Shown here one piece after another: positions 5,794-12,484 of a stretch of 13,357 nucleotides of DNA (position 1 is its first letter; each line of letters starts with the position of its first letter). The position numbers and the translations under genes are program-made. Under the pieces are notes generated by a model. It made no database searches and had not been told where the DNA came from. It worked only from the letters and a program-made list of their open reading frames with translations. Origin of the DNA: Methanosarcinales archaeon (lineage in GTDB: Archaea; Halobacteriota; Syntropharchaeia; Alkanophagales; Methanospirareceae); the NCBI GenBank assembly GCA_025464645.1, contig JAODGF010000072.1:11529-24885 (forward strand). Reading direction: 5' to 3'.

Positions 5794-6762
5794 TTATTTT
5801 GGCACAACATGCACACCCACAATCATCGGATACGCACCGTATTCCAGCCTATCAACGCCGTAATCCGTATAAGTAAGCCCGATCGCGAGATAAGCATCGT
5901 TCTTCCTTAAATACCTGAGCATTCTCAGCCCATAAGTCCAACGATGCTCCATTTTTAATTTATTCCACGTTTTGTAGAAAGCATCGCACCGGCATGACCA
6001 CCTGCGGTATATCCTGCCTGAGGAATCTTTGAAGTTAAAACGGATGTACTCCTCATGGCTCTTTCCTTCCTTTTTCGCTATCGCTTTCTCTTCGTACACA
6101 TGCAAAATGCGGGGCTTTATCAATCCCAGGCTCCTGCCACTTTTAAAGACCGCATCCACAGAAGTGTCAACATTTCTCTCTAAGAATTCCCTCTTCTCTC
6201 CTTCATTCAGCTCTCTTTCCACGCCTTCGCCGTAAACAAAAAACCTGTCCTCCTTCCTTGGACGCCTGCCCCGCCACGCATCAACGTATATTTTTGAGAT
6301 GCAAAGGTTTTTGAAATTTTGTTCTTGTTGTTCAGCAGCGAAGACATCTGATTCATAAACACCTTGCGGTCTTATCCAGTCACCGTTCTCGTCTATGCCC
6401 GCGATACAGACTTGCCCGCGCTCTGGTCTTGCAACTGCCAATACGGTAAGATTATGCGAGACGGCATGACGTAACGGAGTTATATCAGCATAAATTTTAG
6501 TTATTCCGGTGTATTTCCCGGCACTGGCTCTTTTCTCCCCTCCACTCCCGGCTTCAGAAACATACGCGTTCTCTATTCTCAGTACATCACCTGCTTTTAT
6601 CTCGCCGCGAAGAACAAGTTCTGCTTTTTCATCCCAGAAGGATACGCGCTTGTATCCAAATTCATCTGCTATTATGAGGTCAACGACTTTCTTGTCTCCA
6701 TCCGCGATTTTTAATGCTTTGAGAGGTAGAATTCGCAGTACTTTTCCAGTTATGTTTACCAT
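5794..6762 (-). CDS. RPA-like OB fold fused to a dual-OB-like domain
   Basis: The protein has 322 residues in two parts. Residues 1 to about 95 look like an archaeal RPA/SSB OB fold: G-K-V-L-R-I, then L-I-I-A-D-E-F-G-Y-K-R-V-S-F-W-D and I-K-A-G-D-V-L-R-I-E-N-A-Y-V. Residues about 103-321 begin L-T-V-L-A-V-A-R-P-E-R-G-Q-V-C-I-A-G-I-D followed by W-I-R-P, and end with Y-L-A-I-G-L-T-Y-T-D-Y-G and V-G-V-H-V-V-P. This matches my recollection of the dual-OB-containing domain found in many uncharacterised bacterial and archaeal proteins. Single-stranded nucleic-acid binding is likely; the role is unknown. The start has AGGAG eight to nine bases upstream, and transcription probably begins from the palindromic TATA box at 6791-6800. 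No catalytic site is evident. Confidence 0.85.
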   Translation of the reverse strand: MVNITGKVLRILPLKALKIADGDKKVVDLIIADEFGYKRVSFWDEKAELVLRGEIKAGDVLRIENAYVSEAGSGGEKRASAGKYTGITKIYADITPLRHAVSHNLTVLAVARPERGQVCIAGIDENGDWIRPQGVYESDVFAAEQQEQNFKNLCISKIYVDAWRGRRPRKEDRFFVYGEGVERELNEGEKREFLERNVDTSVDAVFKSGRSLGLIKPRILHVYEEKAIAKKEGKSHEEYIRFNFKDSSGRIYRRWSCRCDAFYKTWNKLKMEHRWTYGLRMLRYLRKNDAYLAIGLTYTDYGVDRLEYGAYPMIVGVHVVPK

Positions 6763-6790
6763 TACTAATACTCCTGTGCTATAACTTATT

Positions 6791-6800
6791 TTTATATAAA
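6791..6800. promoter_or_regulatory. palindromic TATA box shared by the OB-fold gene and the initiator tRNA
   Basis: TTTATATAAA is its own reverse complement. On the plus strand it is centred 27 bases before the first base of tRNA-iMet (6823). On the minus strand it is centred 33 bases before the OB-fold ATG (6762), giving a short leader that includes the AGGAG site. It fits box A spacing in both directions. Confidence 0.65.
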
Positions 6801-6822
6801 CTCTTTATAATATCTGCTATTA

Positions 6823-6897
6823 AGCGGGGTAGGGTAGTTAGGAGATCCCGTCGGGCTCATAACCCGGAGATCGATGGTTCGAATCCATCCCCCGCTA
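6823..6897 (+). tRNA. initiator tRNA-Met (anticodon CAT)
   Basis: A full cloverleaf folds: acceptor stem AGCGGGG (6823-6829) with CCCCGCT (6890-6896), D arm with GGG/CCC, anticodon stem TCGGG/CCCGG around the loop CTCATAA with CAT at 6858-6860, five-base variable region, T stem GATGG/CCATC with loop TTCGAAT, and discriminator A6897. The initiator identity rests on the A1-U72 first pair and three consecutive G-C pairs at the base of the anticodon loop, both hallmarks of archaeal initiators. CCA is not encoded (CTG follows). No intron is present. Confidence 0.95.
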
Positions 6898-6904
6898 CTG
6901 CGTG

Positions 6905-6937
6905 TAAATCCTAAATCCCAATTTCCAAATCCCAAAA
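6905..6937. repeat. AAATCC-type low-complexity tract after the tRNA
   Basis: TAAATCCTAAATCCCAATTT and the bases following repeat an AAATCC/CCAAAT unit imperfectly between the tRNA 3' end and the EndoQ gene. A shorter example lies at 2641-2655. I see no folding that suggests a defined RNA. Confidence 0.5.
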
Positions 6938-6952
6938 CGGGAAAGATACAAA

Positions 6953-8215
6953 ATGATAATTAACGCCGATTTACATATCCATTCGCATTATTCGGCTGCT
7001 ACTTCGCCTCGTATGGATTTGCCCACGCTGGCGAAAGAAGCTACGCGGAAAGGGATACAGCTACTTGGCACTGGCGATTGTTTACATCCAAAATGGTTGA
7101 GTGGGATAAGGGAACTGGAGGAAAGGAACGGCATTTATTATTTTAAAAGCGAAGATGAGAATGCAAATACTAATTTTGTACTCACTGTGGAAGTGGAAGA
7201 TGCGCGAAGAGTACATCACTTACTCATTGTGCCATCCATTGCGAAGGCAGAGGAATTATACGAGTCATTTAGAAAGTATTCGCAGGATATTGATTCCGAT
7301 GGCAGACCTTCGCTGAGGCTGAGTGGCGCGGAAATAGCAGAACATGCAAAGGATGCAGAAGCTCTTATAGGTCCGTGCCATGCGTTCACACCCTGGACTG
7401 CTTTATACGCATATCATGATTCACTGCGTGAGTGCTACGGCGATATGGTGGGATATGTTCTGTTTGTAGAGTTGGGCTTGAGTGCGGATTCTTCATACGC
7501 GGATAGAATAGAAGAGTTGAGAGGGCTTACGTTTTTAACCAACTCGGATGCGCATTCGCCGTTCCCCATTCGACTGGCGCGGGAGTTCAACCGGTTTCAA
7601 GTGGAGGAAGTGAGTTTCGAAGAGTTGAAAGCGGCGATAGAGCGAAAAAGAGGGAGAAAGCCCGTGCTCAACGTGGGTGTGCCACCAAAGGAGGGAAAGT
7701 ATAACGAAAGTGCGTGCATCAGATGCTATCGGCATTATTCGCTCAGAGATGCGATTATAAGAAAATGGAGATGCGAATGCGGCGGTATGATAAAGAAAGG
7801 CGTGCGGGACAGGGTAAATGAGCTTGCGGATTGTGATGCACCCCCTCCAGAGCATAGACCTCATTATTTGCACTTGATTCCGTTAGCTGAGATAATAGGA
7901 TTGGCATTGCATAAGTCAGCGAGTTCAAAAGCTGTAAATGAGGTATGGGAATCGCTATTAGCTGAATTTGGTACCGAAGTTAACGTGCTGGTGGATGCTC
8001 CGATAGATGATTTTCATGCCTTTGATTTGGATGCTCATGTGTTAGAGGCGATAAAAGCGTTTAGAGAAGGGGAAATATCAGTGAAGCCGGGTGGCGGAGG
8101 TAAATATGGGGTTATAGAGCTGAAGCCAGAAAGGAATGAAGAAGGGAAAGAAAAGGAATTAGAGGAAGAGACCGGGAGAGGACAAAAGAGGCAGCTTTCT
8201 TTGTTTGATTTCTGA
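6953..8215 (+). CDS. endonuclease Q (EndoQ), PHP-family DNA repair nuclease with PIP box
   Basis: EndoQ nicks DNA on the 5' side of deaminated bases such as uracil, hypoxanthine and xanthine. The protein has 420 residues, the family's usual size. The PHP metal site is visible: D-L-H-I-H (H8, H10), G-T-G-D-C-L-H-P-K-W (D42, H45), E80/E82 with H89-H90, G-P-C-H-A-F (H143) and N-S-D-A-H-S (D199, H201). A Cys4 zinc ribbon follows (C255, C258, C274, C276). The last seven residues, Q-L-S-L-F-D-F (414-420), form a PCNA-interacting PIP box (QxxLxxF). PCNA stimulation is reported for Pyrococcus EndoQ. The ATG has only GGGAAAGAT upstream. The gene converges on bud32 with one base between the stops. Confidence 0.9.
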   Translation: MIINADLHIHSHYSAATSPRMDLPTLAKEATRKGIQLLGTGDCLHPKWLSGIRELEERNGIYYFKSEDENANTNFVLTVEVEDARRVHHLLIVPSIAKAEELYESFRKYSQDIDSDGRPSLRLSGAEIAEHAKDAEALIGPCHAFTPWTALYAYHDSLRECYGDMVGYVLFVELGLSADSSYADRIEELRGLTFLTNSDAHSPFPIRLAREFNRFQVEEVSFEELKAAIERKRGRKPVLNVGVPPKEGKYNESACIRCYRHYSLRDAIIRKWRCECGGMIKKGVRDRVNELADCDAPPPEHRPHYLHLIPLAEIIGLALHKSASSKAVNEVWESLLAEFGTEVNVLVDAPIDDFHAFDLDAHVLEAIKAFREGEISVKPGGGGKYGVIELKPERNEEGKEKELEEETGRGQKRQLSLFDF

Positions 8216-8216
8216 C

Positions 8217-8795
8217 TCACTTTCTTCTTACATACCTCCCCCTCTGTTCTATCTCCGTTACTCGTTTCAACACTTGCGATGCATTCGTAAAAGTTTTCCG
8301 GTAGCCCTTGATAAACGACTCTTTTAACTGTTCATACGATTCATGCGTGCCGCCAAGACTTTGTAAAAAGACGTGAACATCCACGCCCCTTGCTTCGGTG
8401 CTCGACTCGATAAAAGATAAACCGAAATCTATGAAATAGATGATATTGTCCCTGCCCACAATAATATTGGAAGTGGTTAAATCGCCGTGAATTAATCCAT
8501 TTTTGTGCAAGATGCCCACAAGCTCGCCTATTCTCTCGCTTATCGCATCATTGATCACCTCTCTCGCCAAGTCACCCTCTATCTTCTCCATTACGAGTTC
8601 GTAATCGGTAATATCAAAAATAATGGGAGTAGGGACCCCTTTTCTTCTTGCTTCTGAGATAAGCTTCGCTTCGCTTTTTGTCCTTTCTCTCCTTATCCGC
8701 TCGTCTATCTCCTTTATTCTGTATCGCTTCTCTACCCGCCTCTTATACACGAAGCCATCCTTTATCTCTACTATCGCCTCAGCGCATTGTATCAT
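8217..8795 (-). CDS. bud32: Bud32 (PRPK-type) kinase of the KEOPS complex
   Basis: Bud32 is the small atypical kinase/ATPase of KEOPS, which makes t6A at position 37 of ANN-decoding tRNAs. The 192 residues match a stand-alone Bud32; in many archaea it is fused to Kae1, but not here. Visible landmarks are K18 (V-Y-K-R-R), the E-R-T-K-S-E-A helix (36-43), P-T-P, the catalytic loop H-G-D-L-T-T-S-N (103-110, D105), D-F-G at 123-125 and the family tail R-G-R-Y-V-R-R-K. The usual G-A-E-A near the start is C-A-E-A. I chose ATG 8795; the TTG at 8798 directly before it is possible. It follows the DsrE-like gene by four bases, so the two are probably cotranscribed. Confidence 0.95.
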   Translation of the reverse strand: MIQCAEAIVEIKDGFVYKRRVEKRYRIKEIDERIRRERTKSEAKLISEARRKGVPTPIIFDITDYELVMEKIEGDLAREVINDAISERIGELVGILHKNGLIHGDLTTSNIIVGRDNIIYFIDFGLSFIESSTEARGVDVHVFLQSLGGTHESYEQLKESFIKGYRKTFTNASQVLKRVTEIEQRGRYVRRK

Positions 8796-8799
8796 CAAA

Positions 8800-9204
8800 T
8801 CAAATTGTGATAACCTTCTTTGCCTTGCCCAATTCTTCCAGCAGGTCTTTTAACTCCAGCTTCTGCAGTCCTTCCGGGATTTCAAACCTTGGTGGTTTCC
8901 CTCCCAATAGTTTCATCCATGCGTAGCAAGCAAATAGAGGCACACCTGCACCGCTTGCCATTTTTATCAATTCAAACGGGTCTGAGGGAACACCCATCTC
9001 CGCTGCATTCTTCTTTATATCCTCCGCATAACCTTCTAACCCTGGAGCATATCTGAACTTCTTATCCACCAGCGCTGCCAAACCCTCTTGCATGAACACC
9101 ACGCTTATATCCTCTCCTGCTTTCTTCATATTTGTAGCGACGATAAGCGCACTCAAATAGGAGTTTATCGTCCCCTCCTTACAAAGTACTATGGTTTCTG
9201 GCAT
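8800..9204 (-). CDS. DsrE/DsrF-like family protein
   Basis: The product has 134 residues with an alternating beta-alpha pattern typical of the DsrE/F/H fold: strand T-I-V-L-C, then a long helix, strand D-I-S-V-V-F-M, helix, and a conserved-looking segment G-A-G-V-P-L-F-A-C-Y-A-W-M-K-L-L-G (85-101). C93 is where many DsrE-like proteins keep a reactive cysteine; C8 is the only other candidate near a strand end. Members handle sulfur transfer, but many archaeal copies, including this one, have no assigned substrate. GGTGAT lies five bases before the ATG. It heads a two-gene transcript with bud32, though no functional link between the two is evident. Confidence 0.8.
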   Translation of the reverse strand: MPETIVLCKEGTINSYLSALIVATNMKKAGEDISVVFMQEGLAALVDKKFRYAPGLEGYAEDIKKNAAEMGVPSDPFELIKMASGAGVPLFACYAWMKLLGGKPPRFEIPEGLQKLELKDLLEELGKAKKVITI

Positions 9205-9236
9205 TTTTTATCACCATCAAGATGTCTGTTTTGTCA

Positions 9237-9246
9237 CCTTATAAAG
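9237..9246 (-). promoter_or_regulatory. box A of the dsrE-like/bud32 operon
   Basis: CTTTATAAGG on the minus strand is centred about 37 bases before the ATG at 9204. Transcription would start near 9216, just ahead of the GGTGAT ribosome-binding site. Confidence 0.5.
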
Positions 9247-9259
9247 TTTTCGGTTTTCC

Positions 9260-9285
9260 ATTTTACCGATTATATTCGATAAAAT
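9260..9285. promoter_or_regulatory. imperfect inverted repeat before the ATPase gene, candidate operator
   Basis: ATTTTACCGA (9260-9269) and TCGATAAAAT (9276-9285) pair at nine of ten positions around a six-base spacer. The right arm touches the proposed TATA box (9285-9292), so a bound protein would compete with TATA-binding protein. Confidence 0.35.
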
Positions 9286-9292
9286 TTAAATA
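9285..9292 (+). promoter_or_regulatory. box A of the DUF4143 ATPase gene
   Basis: TTTAAATA is centred 27 bases before the ATG at 9316, so the transcript would be leaderless or have only a base or two of leader. AGGT just before the ATG would then lie at or upstream of the transcript start. Confidence 0.5.
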
Positions 9293-9315
9293 TCTTTACG
9301 ACTAAAGTAGGTAAT

Positions 9316-10632
9316 ATGAGAGAAGAAGAGATTCTGGAGATTTTGGAAGATTGGAACTTCTGGAAGAGGAAATTAGATACGGGTGTGGAAAGAAGAGAAT
9401 ATCTGGAAAGGGCAAAGGCTTTTCTTGAAACAGACATGGTGTTAGCTATAATGGGGATTAGAAGAGCCGGAAAATCTTTTTTAATGCGGCAAGTAGCAAA
9501 AGACTTAATTGCTAACGGAATGAGCCCCAATGAAATTGTAATAGTAAATTTTGAGGACAGCAGGTTTACAGATCGCTCTGTTCATCTTCTTGATCAAATT
9601 TTTGAGACCTATTTACAGTATTTGGACCCGGAACACAAACCCTGTATTCTCCTGGACGAGATTCATCTTATAGACAATTGGGAGAGATGGGTAAGAACCA
9701 CTAACGAACTCGATAAGGCAAAAGTAATTGTTTCCGGTTCTAATGCTCAGTTATTGAGCGGAGAACTGGCAACAGTGTTAACAGGGCGGCATCTGGACCT
9801 GTTTGTCTTTCCAGTATGTTTCGAGGAATTTTTGAGGTTCAAGTCTCTTGAAATTAAAGATAAGCTGGAGATGATACACAAAAAAATCGAGATCAAAAGA
9901 TTGCTGAGGGAGTATTTTGAGTTTGGCGGATTTCCACAGGTAGTACTATCAAAAAAGAAGAAAGAAATTTTGGTCTCATACTTTGACGATATCTTAAACA
10001 AAGATGTGATCAGAAGGTATAACATAAGAAAGATAGACGAATTAATATATCTGGCAAAATTCTATCTGACAAACATCTCAAGTCCGGTAACTTTCAGCTC
10101 ACTGGAAAAGGTTATGAATATAACAGCAGATACAATAGAGTCCTTCTCATCTTATCTGAAAAATGCTTTTTTAATATTTTTTATCAGCAAGTTCTCTTTC
10201 TCGGTTAAAAACCAGCAAAAAGCTCCAAGAAAGGTTTACTCCATGGACGTGGGGCTAAGCAATGCGGTAGGCTTTAGATTTAGCGAGAATATCGGGAAAA
10301 TTGCGGAGAACATTGTCGCGGTCGAGTTGAAAAGGAAACAGAGCAGGGATCTCCTAACAGAAATTTACTACTGGAAAGACTACCAGCAAAATGAAGTGGA
10401 TTTTGTGATTAAAGAAGGTTTGAAGATAAAAGAGCTGGTTCAGGTCTGCTGGGATATTAGCAGCGTAGAAACCAGAAAAAGAGAAACAAGGGCTTTGCTA
10501 AAGGCAAGCAAGGAACTAAAATGTAATAATTTACTTATAATCACAGGGGAGTACGAAGACGAGGAAAAGGTCGGGAACAAAAAAATACGCTATACCCCGC
10601 TATGGAAATGGCTGCTTATTGATAAAATTTAG
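9316..10632 (+). CDS. AAA-type ATPase with DUF4143 C-terminal domain
   Basis: This 438-residue protein belongs to a family with many copies in archaea and bacteria whose cellular role is poorly known. The ATPase part has Walker A G-I-R-R-A-G-K-S (47-54, K53), Walker B I-L-L-D-E (111-115) and a sensor-like V-I-V-S-G-S-N (137-143), followed by T-G-R and F-P. The C-terminal part has A-E-N-I-V-A-V-E-L (330-338), Y-Y-W-K-D followed by N-E-V-D-F-V-I (359-365) and L-V-Q-V-C-W-D (374-380). This is the PD-(D/E)xK nuclease-like layout, with the usual Lys replaced, as is common in the family. It stands alone with its own promoter and is often laterally transferred. Catalytic nuclease activity is doubtful. 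Confidence 0.93.
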   Translation: MREEEILEILEDWNFWKRKLDTGVERREYLERAKAFLETDMVLAIMGIRRAGKSFLMRQVAKDLIANGMSPNEIVIVNFEDSRFTDRSVHLLDQIFETYLQYLDPEHKPCILLDEIHLIDNWERWVRTTNELDKAKVIVSGSNAQLLSGELATVLTGRHLDLFVFPVCFEEFLRFKSLEIKDKLEMIHKKIEIKRLLREYFEFGGFPQVVLSKKKKEILVSYFDDILNKDVIRRYNIRKIDELIYLAKFYLTNISSPVTFSSLEKVMNITADTIESFSSYLKNAFLIFFISKFSFSVKNQQKAPRKVYSMDVGLSNAVGFRFSENIGKIAENIVAVELKRKQSRDLLTEIYYWKDYQQNEVDFVIKEGLKIKELVQVCWDISSVETRKRETRALLKASKELKCNNLLIITGEYEDEEKVGNKKIRYTPLWKWLLIDKI

Positions 10633-10699
10633 ATTCCATACCCCCTCTATTTCTGGCACGCACAACAACGGCACAATCACTTTACAATGACAGGGGCGG

Positions 10700-10733
10700 A
10701 ATAAAGAGTCAAAGAATTTTTCCACTCTTTATT
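10700..10733. terminator. perfect hairpin between converging genes
   Basis: AATAAAGAGT (10700-10709) and ACTCTTTATT (10724-10733) are exact inverted repeats around a 14-base T-rich loop. It lies 68 bases past the ATPase stop and overlaps the stop codon of the UPF0282 gene on the other strand. The symmetry suggests a two-way transcription end or mRNA 3'-end structure, though no long T-run follows either arm. Confidence 0.45.
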
Positions 10734-11595
10734 GATTGTAATCGTAAAGCTCTTTTCTTCTCGCTTCCAGCATCTCCACCTCACGTCCAAGATACTCCGC
10801 CGCAGTTATCACCTTCACACCTTTCTCCACAGCACTTTCATACACCTCTGCGATTCGCTCCTTGTATTTCAAGTCGCGCATGAAATGATGTTCCGGCAAG
10901 ATCGTTTTTACCGCGGTCTCTTTTATTAGCCGCTTCATATTCTCCACGGACAGCGCCAGGCTCTGCCTCGAATACCGGAAGCCAAGCATATAAGTCATCG
11001 GTCCGTCTAATATCACGAGGTCAGGATTCTCTTGAATAATGAATTCCACCTGCTGAGCCACGGAAGGACCCTCAACATCGCTTGTAAAAACCAGTTTCTC
11101 ACCACCACATGCGATGCTCACTTCTACCACATAACCCAGCTTGGGGTTTGTGCCGTGATAAACCGGGTGAGAGAATTTTATGCTCGTGGAACCATGCTCG
11201 AATTCCTTCGCATCCGCAATATCAATGGATTTCGGTATCCCCGTGAGCTTATCCAGGAAATAAGAAGCACGTTTCTCCTGGCTTTTGTTTATCTTCTCCT
11301 TCGGATGCTTTAAGTAAACAATCTTCCCTTTATATATCTCCGGCTCTTCCGGGTCGTAATGGTCGTAGTGGTAATGTGTAACCACAAGAACATCACTTCG
11401 AGCTGCATGTTCCTTTATATCAGCCCATGTCTCGCTCATCCTTTGCTCTTCCACTGGATGTGGTGGCAAACTATATCTACTCGGGGCTAAGGATACGCCG
11501 GGGTCTATTAGCACTTTTAAGTCATCAGTCTCCACGAACGTCGCCATAGACCTCACGCCAAAGCTGTCAAACGCTAAAGGCTTTACTTTTAGCAT
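10729..11595 (-). CDS. UPF0282 family metallo-beta-lactamase-fold hydrolase
   Basis: The 288-residue protein belongs to an archaeal family (UPF0282) of unknown substrate. The start M-L-K-V-K-P-L-A-F-D-S-F-G-V-R-S matches the usual family start. The metal-binding motif T-H-Y-H-Y-D-H is at 73-79 (H74, H76, D78, H79). Further ligands are likely at H147, D173 (T-S-D-V-E-G) and H236/H237 (L-P-E-H-H). K-H-P-K-E-K-I-N-K-S-Q-E-K-R-A is a family-typical block. I prefer ATG 11595, with AAGGTGAT four bases upstream. The in-frame GTG at 11604 is inside that site. It may be transcribed from its own box at 11631-11638 or with the two genes upstream. Confidence 0.92.
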   Translation of the reverse strand: MLKVKPLAFDSFGVRSMATFVETDDLKVLIDPGVSLAPSRYSLPPHPVEEQRMSETWADIKEHAARSDVLVVTHYHYDHYDPEEPEIYKGKIVYLKHPKEKINKSQEKRASYFLDKLTGIPKSIDIADAKEFEHGSTSIKFSHPVYHGTNPKLGYVVEVSIACGGEKLVFTSDVEGPSVAQQVEFIIQENPDLVILDGPMTYMLGFRYSRQSLALSVENMKRLIKETAVKTILPEHHFMRDLKYKERIAEVYESAVEKGVKVITAAEYLGREVEMLEARRKELYDYNQ

Positions 11596-11599
11596 TTCA

Positions 11600-11607
11600 A
11601 TCACCTT
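11600..11607 (-). promoter_or_regulatory. ribosome-binding site that sets the UPF0282 start
   Basis: AAGGTGAT on the minus strand ends four bases before ATG 11595. The competing GTG start at 11604 is part of this motif. Confidence 0.65.
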
Positions 11608-11630
11608 GTATAAAGAGAGTGGTGTTTGCT

Positions 11631-11638
11631 ATTTATAA
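11631..11638 (-). promoter_or_regulatory. possible box A of the UPF0282 gene
   Basis: The minus strand reads TTATAAAT directly after the upstream gene's stop. A start near 11610 would leave a 15-base leader with the ribosome-binding site. It suggests a separate promoter, though read-through from trpC remains possible. Confidence 0.35.
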
Positions 11639-12484
11639 TTATGTTTCCCGGAATTGCCCCATCCTGTACTCCGCTTTATAAGGGTCGTAAACCGAATTAT
11701 TCTGATAATCTACCGACAGATGGATTGCCCAATAGCCATAACGCCCTTCATCGAGCAGGATTTTTATTGTATGTGTATTATGATAGCCCATTGCGGATGA
11801 GATATTCTCAAAGCCATACAATTTCCAGAACGGGTCAATGATAAACCAATTAGACAAATCTCGCCAGTTACCTCCTGTATATATTATTCCGTATGCATGA
11901 ACGCCAGAAGAGCCCCAGGCTATTGTCTTCGGTCCTAAACTTTTGTATGCCAATCTGCAAAGGTCACGGGCGTAATGAACACAAACTGCGTTCTCGTTCT
12001 TGGGCGATTCAAGACTCGTGTAATGCTCTATCCACGTAACAGTTCGATTTGAATTCAGGGGATAAATAACCTCATCGAGAATAACCGCGGGTTCTTCGCC
12101 TCGCTCTATCGTATAATTGGTCAGATTCCAAACCGAAATATTTACCGCTACCTGATACCGATAATTTAAAGGAACGTGGTCAGCGAAATAATAGAAATCC
12201 TTGTAGTCGCATCGAAAATCTGCGTTCAGATCCCATGGAACGTACCAGCTATATCTGTCGTTGAAGTGCGACTTCAATATGTTTAAATCGAGTTGATTAA
12301 TATACCCATCATCATTAAAATCGAGGTCAGTTAACCCGGCGACTTTTTGTTCTTGTTGCTGTTCTCCGGCACAGGCTCCGGTCATGAATCCATAGATGAA
12401 TAAAAGCACTAAGCTTAAATTCAAAATTTTGAAATAGCTTGACCCCACAGTCCTGTAAATTTTTAACACCTTGTTTCGTCTCAT
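11639..12484 (-). CDS. secreted dockerin plus transglutaminase-like protein
   Basis: The protein has 281 residues. A basic N-terminus leads to a hydrophobic helix (about 19-37), a signal peptide or membrane anchor. Residues 53-103 form a type I dockerin-like pair of calcium loops: D55-x-N57-x-D59-G with D66, and D85-x-N87-x-D89 with D96. Residues about 105-281 contain a likely transglutaminase/papain-like triad: C168 (A-V-C-V-H-Y-A), H196 (S-G-V-H-A-Y-G) and D217 (F-I-I-D-P-F-W). Six N-x-S/T sequons fit an outside location. It may cleave or cross-link peptides or carry polysaccharide-associated activity; the substrate is unknown. ATG 12484 overlaps the trpC stop by four bases (ATGA), with GGTGA just upstream, so translation is coupled to trpC. 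Confidence 0.8.
   Translation of the reverse strand: MRRNKVLKIYRTVGSSYFKILNLSLVLLFIYGFMTGACAGEQQQEQKVAGLTDLDFNDDGYINQLDLNILKSHFNDRYSWYVPWDLNADFRCDYKDFYYFADHVPLNYRYQVAVNISVWNLTNYTIERGEEPAVILDEVIYPLNSNRTVTWIEHYTSLESPKNENAVCVHYARDLCRLAYKSLGPKTIAWGSSGVHAYGIIYTGGNWRDLSNWFIIDPFWKLYGFENISSAMGYHNTHTIKILLDEGRYGYWAIHLSVDYQNNSVYDPYKAEYRMGQFRET

Noticed and set aside
6823..6897. Elongator tRNA-Met or tRNA-Ile2 (both also CAU)
   Set aside because: The A1-U72 pair and the three G-C pairs beside the anticodon loop are initiator features.
12368..12400. Lipobox at C38 of the dockerin/transglutaminase-like protein
   Set aside because: The residues before the Cys are T-G-A, lacking the usual Leu/Val/Ile at -3, so lipid anchoring is not supported; an ordinary signal peptide or anchor is as likely.
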